This document shows, piece after piece, positions 36,530-44,768 of a stretch of DNA of 64,000 nt. The position numbers and the translations under genes are program-made. The notes under the pieces were generated by a model. The model made no database searches. It worked only from the letters and a program-made list of their open reading frames with translations, and was not told the origin of the DNA. Positions within the stretch are counted from its first letter, which is position 1. The number at the start of each line of letters is the position of its first letter. The stretch comes from Mycolicibacterium aurum (GTDB taxonomy: Bacteria; Actinomycetota; Actinomycetes; Mycobacteriales; Mycobacteriaceae), in the NCBI RefSeq assembly GCF_900637195.1, contig NZ_LR134356.1:2170001-2234000 (forward strand). The letters are read 5' to 3'.

Positions 36530-37205
36530 TGTGGCCGGGAATCTCGGCCTGCACGGTCACCTTGGTCTCGTCGAAGCTCAGGAGCCCGGTGATGGGCCGG
36601 CTCTCGGGCATCGGATCCTCGTAGCTCCAAGCGGCATCCGCGATCGATTCGTCGCCGGCCACCACATCCCAGTAGGTGGCGTAGCCCTTGTAGTTGCAGT
36701 AACTCGACGTCGACGAACGACGCAGCACATCGGCGCGAACCGCGGCCGGGTCGACGTACAGACGGGGCCGCAGCGAGGTTTCGAACACGATCACGGTGTC
36801 GACGGTGTCCACCAGGGTGATGCCCGCGGCCGTCACGCGCAGCGCCCGCGTCGTGGTCCGGCAGTCCACCCGGTGATACGGATTGGGCGGGTAGTGCACC
36901 AGGCGTCGCCCCTCCTCGAACCACGCGTCGGCGGCCGCCCACGACACCACGACGTATCCGGGCGCTTCAGGAACCGGCGTCCCCGGCAGATCGCCCACCT
37001 CGTCGGCGGCGAACGCATAGCTCAGCGCTTCGCCCCGGCGGTGCACCATCAATGCACCTTCGGTGTCGAGCACCGTGCGACCGTCGACGACGGCCTGGAT
37101 TCGCCGCGGGTGCGGCTCGATGTAGACGAGGTCACCTGCCACCGGCGGGCTGAGGCGACCCGCACGGTCACGGCCGAGGGGGCCGGTCCCCGCCACCAGG
37201 CTCAT
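36525..37205 (-). CDS. Protein with two DUF427 domains
   Basis: A 226-residue protein carrying two copies of the small beta-rich DUF427 domain. The first has YIEPHPRRIQAVVDGRTVLDT, and the second YVDPAAVRADVLRRSSTSSYCNYKG, followed by YWDVVAGD. The start at 37205 (MSLVAGTGPLG) has a GAGG sequence upstream; an in-frame ATG at 37271 would add 22 atypical residues. Its biochemical role is unknown. Its promoter region, shared with the wax ester synthase, contains regulon element 5. Its 3' end overlaps the CRP site. Confidence 0.88.
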   Translation of the reverse strand: MSLVAGTGPLGRDRAGRLSPPVAGDLVYIEPHPRRIQAVVDGRTVLDTEGALMVHRRGEALSYAFAADEVGDLPGTPVPEAPGYVVVSWAAADAWFEEGRRLVHYPPNPYHRVDCRTTTRALRVTAAGITLVDTVDTVIVFETSLRPRLYVDPAAVRADVLRRSSTSSYCNYKGYATYWDVVAGDESIADAAWSYEDPMPESRPITGLLSFDETKVTVQAEIPGHM

Positions 37206-37290
37206 CGAAACCTCGCGGTGGCAACGGAATTCGAGCGCGTCATCGCATCCTCGGGTTGTCGTCTCCTGCATCGGAATCGTTGCGTACGAG

Positions 37291-37318
37291 TGTTACAAAG
37301 CGCTTGCCGATTGTCACG
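37291..37318. promoter_or_regulatory. Regulon element 5: between DUF427 gene and wax ester synthase
   Basis: TGTTACA (37291-37297), 14-base spacer, TGTCACG (37312-37318). The left block differs at two of seven positions from CTTTACA, while the right block and spacing are exact. It lies 86 bases from the DUF427 start and 149 bases from the acyltransferase start. The whole 262-base intergenic region shows no other clear element. Confidence 0.65.
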
Positions 37319-37467
37319 TCCGGGGGCGTTCCAACGGCGCGTCCCGAATTGAGATTCTGCTAACACCGCGTGTCAGATCGCCCGATAGCCGCCCCGCGAT
37401 CGGCGAAGACCGCTGAAATGGGTATGACACAGACCGAATGTGTCGGCGACAGACGGGGTGGTGGCGG

Positions 37468-38898
37468 GTGAGGCGACTCAACGGCGTGGACGCGATGATG
37501 CTCTACAGCGAGACGCCGGAGATCCACATGCACACCCTGAAGATCGGCGTGCTCGACGTGTCGAACGTCGAGGGATACGACTTCGAGTTGTTCCGCCGGG
37601 CCGCGCTTCCCCGGTTGCACGCTCTGGCTCCACTGCGCTACCAGCTCGTCGACATTCCGTGGAAGTTCCATCACCCGATGTGGGTGCAGAACGCCGAGAT
37701 CGACGTCGACTATCACATCCGCCGGGCTCGCGTCGCCCCGCCGGGAGGTCGCCGCGAACTCGACCAGCTGATCGGTGAGATCGCAGGCACCCCGCTGGAC
37801 CGCAACCACCCGCTGTGGGAGATGTACATCGCAGAAGGGCTGGCGGACAATCGGATTGCGGTCATCCACAAGGTGCATCACGTACTCGCCGACGGAATGG
37901 CGTCGGCGAACCAGCTCGCGCGGGCGATTCAGCCGCACGAGCCGGAGATCGGCGGGCAGCTCGAGCAGCTGTCCACCGACTCGAAGGCACCCGGCTACCT
38001 TCTCAGGGCCGCGGGGCGCGACCACCTGAGGCAACTGCGCCGACTACCGGGCCTGATGAACGAGACCGTGACCGGCGTCTCGCGAGTGCGCAGGAAGGCC
38101 AGGGAGCGCGGGCCGAATCCGGACATCGCGCGCAACTTCGCCCCACCGCCGAGTTTCCTCAACCATGTGGTCACGCCGGGACGCCGCTTCGCGACAGCGC
38201 CGTTGGCGTTGTCGGATGTCAAAGAGACCGCCAAGCATCTCGGCGTCACGCTCAACGACATCGTGCTGGCCACCGCCGCGGGTGCGCTGCGCCGACTTGC
38301 GCTGCAGTACGACAAGAAGGCCGATGCGCCGCTGATCGCCGGGGTGCCGGTGAGCGTCAACACGTCGCGGGAGCGTCTGGTCGGCAACGAATTCACCTAC
38401 ATGACACCGTCGTTGCCCATACATATCGAGGACCCCCTGGAACGGGTGAAACTGACCGCGACCTCCACGGCGATCGCCAAGGAGAACCACAATCTGCTCG
38501 GCCCGACGTTGTTGCCGTCCTGGCTGACCTTCCTGCCGCCCGCGACGACGCCACGGATCTTCCGGATGCAGGCGCGCCGCGTCGAATCGGCGATGGTCAT
38601 GAACCTGACGGTGTCCAACGTGCCCGGGCCGCGGGAACGCGGTTTCGTCGAGGGTGCGGTCGTCGACGAGATCTACTCGGTCGGACCGATCGTGGCAGGC
38701 AGTGGCATGAACATCACGGTGTGGAGCTATGTCGATCAGCTCTCCATCTCGGTACTTACCGACGACCGCACTCTCAAAGACCCGCACGAGGCCACCGACG
38801 CGCTGCTGACCTCCTTCGTCGAGATCCGCCAGGCCGCGGGTTTGTCCAGGGATTTGACACCCGTCGAAACGGCCATGCCGGTGGCGCAGGCACTCTAG
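37468..38898 (+). CDS. Wax ester synthase/diacylglycerol acyltransferase (WS/DGAT)
   Basis: Membrane-associated O-acyltransferase of 476 residues that esterifies diacylglycerol or fatty alcohols with acyl-CoA for storage lipid. The catalytic HHxxxDG motif is HHVLADG at residues 137-143, and the second conserved region PLWEMYIAEGL precedes it. The C-terminal NLTVSNVPGPRE segment is typical. GTG 37468 (VRRLNGVDAMMLYSETP) is chosen by family similarity; an in-frame start 30 bases upstream exists. Mycobacteria carry many paralogues; this one belongs to the accessory block and may share regulon element 5. Confidence 0.94.
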   Translation: MRRLNGVDAMMLYSETPEIHMHTLKIGVLDVSNVEGYDFELFRRAALPRLHALAPLRYQLVDIPWKFHHPMWVQNAEIDVDYHIRRARVAPPGGRRELDQLIGEIAGTPLDRNHPLWEMYIAEGLADNRIAVIHKVHHVLADGMASANQLARAIQPHEPEIGGQLEQLSTDSKAPGYLLRAAGRDHLRQLRRLPGLMNETVTGVSRVRRKARERGPNPDIARNFAPPPSFLNHVVTPGRRFATAPLALSDVKETAKHLGVTLNDIVLATAAGALRRLALQYDKKADAPLIAGVPVSVNTSRERLVGNEFTYMTPSLPIHIEDPLERVKLTATSTAIAKENHNLLGPTLLPSWLTFLPPATTPRIFRMQARRVESAMVMNLTVSNVPGPRERGFVEGAVVDEIYSVGPIVAGSGMNITVWSYVDQLSISVLTDDRTLKDPHEATDALLTSFVEIRQAAGLSRDLTPVETAMPVAQAL

Positions 38899-38973
38899 CG
38901 ATGGAACCCGTTGCTCGCCGCGGGGTTTCGTGACGTGACGAGTGCGTGGGATTCGACGGAGGGTAAACAGAGG

Positions 38974-39001
38974 CTTTACAGATCGGCTCTGTAGTGTCAC
39001 G
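38974..39001. promoter_or_regulatory. Regulon element 6: upstream of uncharacterised gene at 39046
   Basis: CTTTACA (38974-38980), 14-base spacer, TGTCACG (38995-39001) followed by CT. It is in the 147-base gap after the wax ester synthase gene and 44 bases upstream of the next gene on the plus strand. Only the plus-strand gene can be its target, so the element is not tied to divergent promoters. Confidence 0.8.
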
Positions 39002-39045
39002 CTGTCTGGGGCGCCACCCGACGGCGCCGAAGGGTGGCTCGGAAG

Positions 39046-39621
39046 ATGGCGTCGCGACGGTACAACCAGGTCGGCGAGGTTCGTGAGCTGGAACTGTGTG
39101 CGGACGGTGCGGAGCTGCCGGGCTACCGCGTCGTCGTCGCGGCTGCCTCGGTCGGCCCCATCGTCGCGGCAGCCGGAGGCTTCCTCTGTGACCGCGCGCG
39201 GGAGGGCTGGACCGTCAGCGTTCTGCTCGCCGGGTCCTGCGATGTGCGGCCGCTGGCCATCCTCGGAGTGTCCGACCACCGGGTGGTCGACGAGCGCGAG
39301 GACCTGGGATCGATCATCAGCGGGTTACCGCGAGAGACCACTGTCATGATCGGTGCGGATCTCCTCGGCGCTGACGCGCGCGCCCGTGATGGCCTGGGAG
39401 AGTTCGCGCAGTCCGCATATGGCGCGGTCAGGGTCTGGGGCCGGCCGCCGGAGGCCGAAATCGGTACCGGCCTGGAGCCGGACCCGTACGAGCTGAGCCC
39501 CGCAGCCATCGCGTTCAAGACCCACGCGCTGCGTGCGGCGGGGACTGCGGGCATGGTCGAGCCTGTGGAGGCGCTGTATCGGGTTCGCCCCGACACGTAT
39601 CGCCGGTTCTATACGGTGTAG
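39046..39621 (+). CDS. Uncharacterised protein under regulon element 6
   Basis: A 191-residue soluble protein. I recognise no family. The sequence has an N-terminal half of alternating hydrophobic strands (YRVVVAAASVGPIVAAAGGFL, SVLLAGSCDVRPLAILGV) suggesting an alpha/beta domain, and a C-terminal helical tail. There is no signal peptide or membrane segment. ATG 39046 and GTG 39034 are alternative starts; neither has a strong ribosome-binding site. It is the last gene before the conserved backbone resumes. The shared element upstream makes it a candidate member of the catabolic regulon. Confidence 0.7.
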   Translation: MASRRYNQVGEVRELELCADGAELPGYRVVVAAASVGPIVAAAGGFLCDRAREGWTVSVLLAGSCDVRPLAILGVSDHRVVDEREDLGSIISGLPRETTVMIGADLLGADARARDGLGEFAQSAYGAVRVWGRPPEAEIGTGLEPDPYELSPAAIAFKTHALRAAGTAGMVEPVEALYRVRPDTYRRFYTV

Positions 39622-39626
39622 CGGCC

Positions 39627-39881
39627 CTACCTGGTGTCGCGGTTGCGGCTGGTGTAGACGCTGCGCGCGACGACGCCGAACAACACGAGCGCGAACCCGA
39701 TCAGGAAGAGGTCCTCGACCTTGCCGGAGTGGTTGCCGTGCATCATGGCCAGAAGGAACAGCGCGGCGAGCGTTCCGCCGATCTGGAAGCCCTTGAGGCT
39801 GCCCGTCGACCAGCCCCACTCGGCCGACGGCACTTCCTCGACGTCGACACCACTGCGTCGTTCCACCTCGGTGCTTGCCAC
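39627..39881 (-). CDS. DUF2631 small membrane protein
   Basis: An 84-residue protein with an acidic soluble N-terminus ([13 protein letters not shown]) and two hydrophobic helices near residues 32-45 and 54-73. It corresponds to the DUF2631 proteins next to the mpt70/mpt83 genes in other mycobacteria (Rv2876 type). GTG 39881 is supported by GGAGGAG six bases upstream. It marks the point where the conserved gene order resumes after the 27-kb accessory block. Function is unknown. Confidence 0.87.
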   Translation of the reverse strand: MASTEVERRSGVDVEEVPSAEWGWSTGSLKGFQIGGTLAALFLLAMMHGNHSGKVEDLFLIGFALVLFGVVARSVYTSRNRDTR

Positions 39882-39981
39882 GGCTGCTCCTCCGGTCGGG
39901 CGGCATCTGTTGCGGTCATTCTGACACAGGCCTACTACGCGCCGCCGTAGAGCTTCCGGTTGCGCACTAGGCTGGCCGGTC

Positions 39982-40830
39982 ATGACACCGCAGGAGCGCG
40001 TCGGCCTTCTCCAGGACAAGGTCGCGTTCATCACCGGCGCCGCGCGCGGGCAGGGACGCGCTCATGCGGTCCGATTCGCAGAAGAGGGCGCCGACGTCAT
40101 CGCCGTCGACCTGTGCGAGCAGATTGACAGTGTGGCCTACCCGATGTCGACACCGGAGGACCTCGACGAAACCGTGCGGCTGGTGGAGAAGACCGGCCGC
40201 CGGATCGTCGCTGAGCGCGGCGACGTCCGGGACCGTGAGCGGCTCCAGCAGATCGTGGCGAAGGGGCTCGACGAGTTCGGGCACATCGACTTCGTCATCG
40301 CCAATGCCGGCATCCTGCCCGCCGCCGGTGCGCAGGGGCGCGAGATCTCCGCCTTCACCGACGCGATCGCCGTGATGCTCAGCGGCGTCTAATTCACCAT
40401 CGACGCAGCGCTGCCTGCGCTGCTACGCAACCCCGACGGTGGCGCGATCGTGATCACCAGCTCGGCGGCCGGCTTCACCTCCGTCAGTACAGAATTCGGC
40501 ACCATGAGTCATGGCGCTGCCGGCTACACCGCCGCCAAGCACGGCGTGATCGGCGTCATGCGGCACTTCGCCCGCTCGCTCGCCGAGAAGAACATCCGGG
40601 TCAACTCGGTGCATCCCGGCGGCGTCGCGACCCCCATGGTGCTCAACCAGGCGATGGCGGACTGGGCCGGCGAGCATCCGTCGTTCAGCACCGCGCAGCA
40701 GCCACTGCTGCAGCTGCCGATGATGGAGCCCGACGACGTCAGTGCGGCGATGATCTACCTCTGTGGCCCCGGGGGCAGGTACGTCACCGGGGTGGCGCTG
40801 CCCCTCGACGCGGGCCAGACGCTGAAGTAG
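39982..40830 (+). pseudogene. Mycofactocin-type SDR interrupted by an in-frame stop
   Basis: One continuous reading frame for an SDR of about 282 residues is interrupted by a single TAA at 40390-40392 (codon 137). Before it are the TGAARGQG motif, the extended [20 protein letters not shown] insertion typical of mycofactocin-associated SDRs, and NAGI. After it, in the same frame, come SSAAGF, the catalytic YTAAKHG, and the normal C-terminal GVALPLDAGQTLK. A one-base change from a Tyr codon (TAC or TAT) would explain the stop. The truncated product lacks the catalytic Tyr and Lys. A sequencing error is the alternative. The frame ends one base before the convergent photolyase gene. Confidence 0.85.
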
Positions 40831-42165
40831 TCAGAGGGCGCCGTACCGGCGCAGGGCTTCGGCGCGCTCCTGGCCGTGGTCGACGATCGGTTCCGGGTAG
40901 TCGCTCGGCCTGGTGCTCTCGAGCTTGTGCACGTCGTCGGTGTCGGCGAGCTCAGAGACCCACCGCCGGATGTAGTCACCGGACGGGTCGAATTTCTTGC
41001 CCTGCGTCGTCGGATTGAACACCCGGAAGTACGGCGCCGCGTCGGTGCCGCAGCCGGCGGCCCACTGCCAGCCGTGCTGATTGTTGGCCATGTCGCCGTC
41101 GACGAGCTGGTCGAGGAACCAGCGCGCACCCCATTGCCACGGCAGGTGCAGATCCTTGACCAGGAAGGACGCGACGATCATCCGTACCCGGTTGTGCATG
41201 AACCCGGTTTCGGCGAGTTGGCGCATGCCCGCGTCGACGATGGGAAAGCCCGTCTTGCCCGCCTTCCACGCCTCGAAGGCCTTCTCGGCCTCCGGGCCGT
41301 CGTCGACCTCGATGGCGTCGAAGGACTTGTTCCAGTTCCACCATGTGCTGTCGGGCCACTCGTGCACCACCGAGGCGTAGAAGTCGCGGAACGCCAGCTC
41401 CCTCAGGTAGGCCTGCGCTCCCTTACCCCGGCCCAGATCGGCAGCCATGGTGCGGGGATGGATGGTTCCGAACTTCAGGTGCGCCGACATCCTGCTGGTG
41501 GCCGCCAGGTCGGGGCGGTTGCGGTCATCGTCGTAACCGTCAACTCCGTCGCCGAGGAACTTCTTCCACTGCTGTCGGGCCGCCCGTTCACCCGCGGGCA
41601 GCTCCAGCTCCACGCCTGCGTCAGGGATGTCGACGACGGCGGGCCCGCCGGTCACGTCGCCGGGGTCGATCCAGCGTGCGGACTTCTTTCCGGAGTCCGC
41701 CGGCTTGCGCCACCCGTGCTTGCGCCACGCGTCATAGAACGGGGTGAACACCTTGTACGGAGTGCCGTCACCCTTGGTGACCCGGCCGGGGGACACCAGA
41801 TACGGCGATCCCGTCGCGATCAGTTCGACGTCGCCCAGGGCGTCGCGCACCTCGTCGTCGCGGCGCCTGCCGAACGGCGTGTGGTCCTCCGACACATGGA
41901 CCGACGTCGCGTCCACCGCCTTCACGAGCGCGGGGATGCGGGTCTTCGGGTCGCCCCGGGTGACCAGCAGCCGGCCGTCCAGGCTTTCGTGCAGGTCACG
42001 CAGCGCGTCATAAAGGTATTGCAGGCGCCGTGCCCCGGAGGAGGACTTCAACCGGGGATCGAGCACGTAACAGGCGATGACGTCCCCGTCGCTCTCGGCG
42101 GCGGCCTGCAGGGCGGGCAGATCCGCAAGCCGGAGATCACGGCGGAACCACAACACAGCGGGCAT
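40831..42165 (-). CDS. phr: Deoxyribodipyrimidine photolyase (cryptochrome/photolyase family)
   Basis: A 444-residue photolyase that repairs cyclobutane pyrimidine dimers in light. The N-terminal antenna-binding domain begins PAVLWFRRDLRLADLPAL. The C-terminal FAD domain has the segments FPIVDAGMRQLAETGFMHNR and DGDMANNQHGWQWAAGCGTDA, which contain the flavin-binding and electron-transfer Trp residues. ATG at 42165. It is divergent from the deacetylase at 42298, and the promoter gap carries a GAAACTCCGA direct repeat. Class I CPD photolyase is the most likely subtype. Confidence 0.96.
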   Translation of the reverse strand: MPAVLWFRRDLRLADLPALQAAAESDGDVIACYVLDPRLKSSSGARRLQYLYDALRDLHESLDGRLLVTRGDPKTRIPALVKAVDATSVHVSEDHTPFGRRRDDEVRDALGDVELIATGSPYLVSPGRVTKGDGTPYKVFTPFYDAWRKHGWRKPADSGKKSARWIDPGDVTGGPAVVDIPDAGVELELPAGERAARQQWKKFLGDGVDGYDDDRNRPDLAATSRMSAHLKFGTIHPRTMAADLGRGKGAQAYLRELAFRDFYASVVHEWPDSTWWNWNKSFDAIEVDDGPEAEKAFEAWKAGKTGFPIVDAGMRQLAETGFMHNRVRMIVASFLVKDLHLPWQWGARWFLDQLVDGDMANNQHGWQWAAGCGTDAAPYFRVFNPTTQGKKFDPSGDYIRRWVSELADTDDVHKLESTRPSDYPEPIVDHGQERAEALRRYGAL

Positions 42166-42182
42166 GGCCTTGATGCTGCCCC

Positions 42183-42206
42183 GAAACTCCGACAGAGAAA
42201 CTCCGA
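42183..42206. repeat. Direct repeat GAAACTCCGA x2 in photolyase promoter
   Basis: The ten-base word GAAACTCCGA occurs at 42183-42192 and again at 42197-42206, with a period of 14 bases. It lies 17 bases upstream of the photolyase start codon on the minus strand. It could be a regulator site or chance. Confidence 0.4.
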
Positions 42207-42297
42207 GTCGGCGATTCTGACAAAAGGGTTAGACCTGAGCGCCCACGGGGCAGCGTTGGGAGAGCGCCGACCCGGGACGTGCTGCCAGAATGCCAGC

Positions 42298-43218
42298 ATG
42301 ACCACCGGGCTCGGCGACGACTATCCGCGGGACATGGTCGGCTACGGCCAACACCCGCCAGACCCCCGCTGGCCCGGTGGCGCGAAGATCGCCGTCCAGT
42401 TCGTCCTCAACTACGAGGAGGGCGCCGAGAACAGTGTGCTGCACGGCGACCCGGCCTCGGAAACCTTCCTCTCGGAAATCATTGGTGCCCAACCTTTTCC
42501 GAATCGACACATGAGCATGGAGTCGCTCTACGAGTACGGGTCGCGAGCCGGGCTGTGGCGGGTACTGAGGGTGTTCGACCGGCGCGGCCTGCCGCTGACG
42601 GTCTTCGGGGTCGCGATGGCGCTGGCGCGCAACCCCGAGGCGGTCGCGGCGTTCCAGCGGCGCGGCGACGAAATCGCCTGCCACGGATTGCGCTGGATCA
42701 GTTACCAACTCGTCGAACCGCAGGTCGAGCGCGCACACCTCGCCGAGGCGGTGCAGTTGATGACCGAGCTCACCGGGCATGCTCCGCAAGGCTGGTACAC
42801 CGGCCGTGACTCGCCGCAGACGCGGCAGCTGGTCGTGGAGCACGGCGGCTTCCTCTACGACTCCGACTCCTACGCCGACGACCTCCCGTACTGGACCCGG
42901 GTCGATGACACCGACCACCTGGTGGTGCCCTACACGTTGGACACCAACGACATGCGGTTCGCCGTCGCGGGCGGATTTCCCAGCGGTGACGAGTTCTTCA
43001 CCCATCTGCGGGACGCGTTCGACGTGCTCTACGCGGAGGGGGCGTCGGGTTCACCGAAGATGTTGTCGATCGGGCTGCACTGCCGGATCGCCGGCCGGCC
43101 CGCCCGCACCGCCGCTTTGGAGCGCTTCCTCGACCACGTCCAATCCCACGATGACGTGTGGATCGCGCGCCGCGTCGACATCGCCAGGCACTGGATCGAA
43201 CACTTCCCTGTGTCCTGA
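42298..43218 (+). CDS. PuuE-type polysaccharide deacetylase family protein
   Basis: A 306-residue carbohydrate-esterase-4 fold protein of the PuuE/allantoinase-like branch. It begins DYPRDMVGYGQHPPDPRWPGGAKIAVQFVLNYEEGAE and contains MESLYEYGSRAGLWRVL and DEIACHGLRWISY with the metal-site His. The absence of a signal peptide argues against a peptidoglycan deacetylase; the branch includes metal-independent allantoinases (ureide breakdown). ATG 42298 is the first start in the divergent gap with photolyase. A strong hairpin follows its stop. Confidence 0.9.
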   Translation: MTTGLGDDYPRDMVGYGQHPPDPRWPGGAKIAVQFVLNYEEGAENSVLHGDPASETFLSEIIGAQPFPNRHMSMESLYEYGSRAGLWRVLRVFDRRGLPLTVFGVAMALARNPEAVAAFQRRGDEIACHGLRWISYQLVEPQVERAHLAEAVQLMTELTGHAPQGWYTGRDSPQTRQLVVEHGGFLYDSDSYADDLPYWTRVDDTDHLVVPYTLDTNDMRFAVAGGFPSGDEFFTHLRDAFDVLYAEGASGSPKMLSIGLHCRIAGRPARTAALERFLDHVQSHDDVWIARRVDIARHWIEHFPVS

Positions 43219-43225
43219 AACGAGA

Positions 43226-43257
43226 ATCCTCCGCACCACCCGGCGGGTGCGGAGGAT
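43226..43257. terminator. Bidirectional hairpin terminator
   Basis: A perfect 12-bp stem, ATCCTCCGCACC (43226-43237) with GGTGCGGAGGAT (43246-43257), and an eight-base loop. It lies eight bases after the deacetylase stop and 24 bases from the stop of the convergent fasciclin gene. No T-run follows, as is usual for mycobacterial terminators. It can serve both strands. Confidence 0.8.
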
Positions 43258-43280
43258 CCTCAGCTTCGCTGCGGTACCGG

Positions 43281-43865
43281 TTACATCGCCGGCGGCATCA
43301 GCACGGTGTCGATGAGATACACCGTCGCGTTGGCCGTCTGGACGCCACCGCAGACCACCGACGCGTTGTTGACCATCAGGTGGTCCGGCGCCCCGGTGAC
43401 GTTCAGCGTCGCGCCCTGCACCGTCGCATGCTCACCGACGACCTGCTCCGGCGCAGCCTGACCCGGCACCACGTGGTAGGTCAGGATGTTCGTCAGCAGG
43501 TCGGTGTCGGTCTTGAGGGTCTCGACCGTCGCGGGATCGAGTTTGGCGAACGCCTCGTCGGTGGGGGCGAACACGGTGAACTCGGCCCCGTTGAGCGTAT
43601 CGACGAGGTTGACGTTCGGGTTGAGTTGTCCGGACACGGCTTTCGTGAGCGTGGTCAGCATCGGGTTGCTGGCCGCAGCAGTGGCCACCGGCGCCATCGC
43701 CATGCCCTGCACCGATCCGGGGCCTTCCGGCACCTGCTGGACATAAGCCGCACAGCCCGGTCCGAGGGGGGCTGCCGCGGCCGTGGTGGCCGTGCCCAGC
43801 GACAGGCCGACGGCGGCGGTCACCGCGAAGCCTGCACCGAGTAGCGCCCGTGTGTTGACAGTCAT
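43281..43865 (-). CDS. mpt70: Secreted fasciclin-domain protein, MPT70-like
   Basis: A 194-residue exported protein: a Sec signal peptide in residues 1-32 ending TAAAAP, then one FAS1 (fasciclin) domain. The domain has [48 protein letters not shown] and [22 protein letters not shown]. The two Cys residues (GCAAY and VCGGV) match those forming the disulfide in MPT70/MPT83. No lipobox Cys is present, so it is soluble and secreted. GAAAGGAC precedes the ATG. It follows the lipoprotein paralogue by 37 bases, in one operon. Confidence 0.93.
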   Translation of the reverse strand: MTVNTRALLGAGFAVTAAVGLSLGTATTAAAAPLGPGCAAYVQQVPEGPGSVQGMAMAPVATAAASNPMLTTLTKAVSGQLNPNVNLVDTLNGAEFTVFAPTDEAFAKLDPATVETLKTDTDLLTNILTYHVVPGQAAPEQVVGEHATVQGATLNVTGAPDHLMVNNASVVCGGVQTANATVYLIDTVLMPPAM

Positions 43866-43902
43866 GATCGTTGTCCTTTCTGAAGGAATGGTGTCGGAGG
43901 CT

Positions 43903-44586
43903 TTAGTTGGCCGGCGGCATCAAGACGGTGTCGATCATGTAGACGGTGGCGTTGGCGGTCTTGACTCCACCGCACACCAGGCCCGCGTCGTTGACCTTGA
44001 GGTCGTTGCCCGCGCCGGTGACGGTGAGGGGAGCGCCCTGCACGGTGACGTGCTCGCCGGCCACTGCATCAGGAGCCGCCTGGCCCGGAACCACGTGGTA
44101 GGTCAGGATGCTTGTCAGCAGATCGGAGTCGGTCTTGAGGGTCTCCAGCGTGGCCGCGTCGATCTTGGCGAAAGCGTCGTTGGTCGGTGCGAACACCGTG
44201 AACTCGGCGCCGTTGAGCGTGTCGACGAGGTTGACGTTCGGGTTGAGCTGACCGGACAGCGCCTGGGTCAGGGTCGAGAGCATGGGGTTGTTCGATGCGG
44301 CGACCGTCACGGGGTCGGCCGCCATGCCCGCCACGGAACCGGGGCCCTCGGGGACCTGCTCGGCATAGGCAGCACACCCGGTGCCGATGAGGTTGGCGGC
44401 GGGATCCGCGCTGGGCGCGGCAGACGAGGTGGTCATCTCGCTGGTCGCGGACTCCACTGCCGACTCGGCCGCGCTGGTGGCTGACGATGCGGTGCTCGAC
44501 GCCTCTTCGCTCGAACACGCTGCCACGCCGAAGATGGCAACCGCAGCCAATCCTGCTGCAGCGGCTTTCCTACGGTGAACAATCAT
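43903..44586 (-). CDS. mpt83: Fasciclin-domain lipoprotein, MPT83-like
   Basis: A 227-residue lipoprotein: a signal peptide with lipobox VAAC near residue 25, a Ser/Ala/Thr-rich linker of about 40 residues, then a FAS1 domain almost identical in layout to the downstream protein ([54 protein letters not shown]). ATG 44586 has GAGGA five bases upstream; the ATG immediately before it is an alternative. A SigK-like promoter precedes it. The dipZ gene that separates the two paralogues in M. tuberculosis is absent here. Confidence 0.94.
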   Translation of the reverse strand: MIVHRRKAAAAGLAAVAIFGVAACSSEEASSTASSATSAAESAVESATSEMTTSSAAPSADPAANLIGTGCAAYAEQVPEGPGSVAGMAADPVTVAASNNPMLSTLTQALSGQLNPNVNLVDTLNGAEFTVFAPTNDAFAKIDAATLETLKTDSDLLTSILTYHVVPGQAAPDAVAGEHVTVQGAPLTVTGAGNDLKVNDAGLVCGGVKTANATVYMIDTVLMPPAN

Positions 44587-44644
44587 CATTTCCTCATCCC
44601 TTCGCGTGCGGACACCGTTGCCCGCCTCATCTGGCTCACGGGTA

Positions 44645-44671
44645 ATTCCCAGCTGCGGGTCTCTCGGATGG
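44645..44671 (-). promoter_or_regulatory. SigK-like promoter of the mpt83-mpt70 operon
   Basis: On the minus strand, CCATCC (44671-44666) is followed after 17 bases by GAAT (44648-44645). CCATCC as the -35 element and a GAAT-type -10 are what is reported for SigK-dependent mpt70/mpt83 promoters in the M. tuberculosis complex. The start of transcription would fall roughly 50 bases before the start codon. sigK/rskA are not in this window. Confidence 0.65.
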
Positions 44672-44768
44672 GTTCGAGGGGTGTTCGTCACACTCGTGTA
44701 ACACTTTCGCGTCCCGCTCGGCGCGGCCGCATGGCGGCGATCGCGGCGCTGCGCGGCACAATGGGGCG

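Noticed and set aside
38899..38940. AACCC...GGGTT pairing after the wax ester synthase as a terminator
   Set aside because: The stem is only five pairs with a long loop, far weaker than the 12-bp hairpin at 43226.
14157..39001. Reading the CTTTACA-N14-TGTCACG element as an extracytoplasmic sigma factor promoter
   Set aside because: Target genes lie on either side and at distances from 5 to 149 bases, one site serves only the plus strand, and the blocks are mutually inverted. These traits fit an operator better, although a -35-like role for GTGACA on one strand is not excluded.
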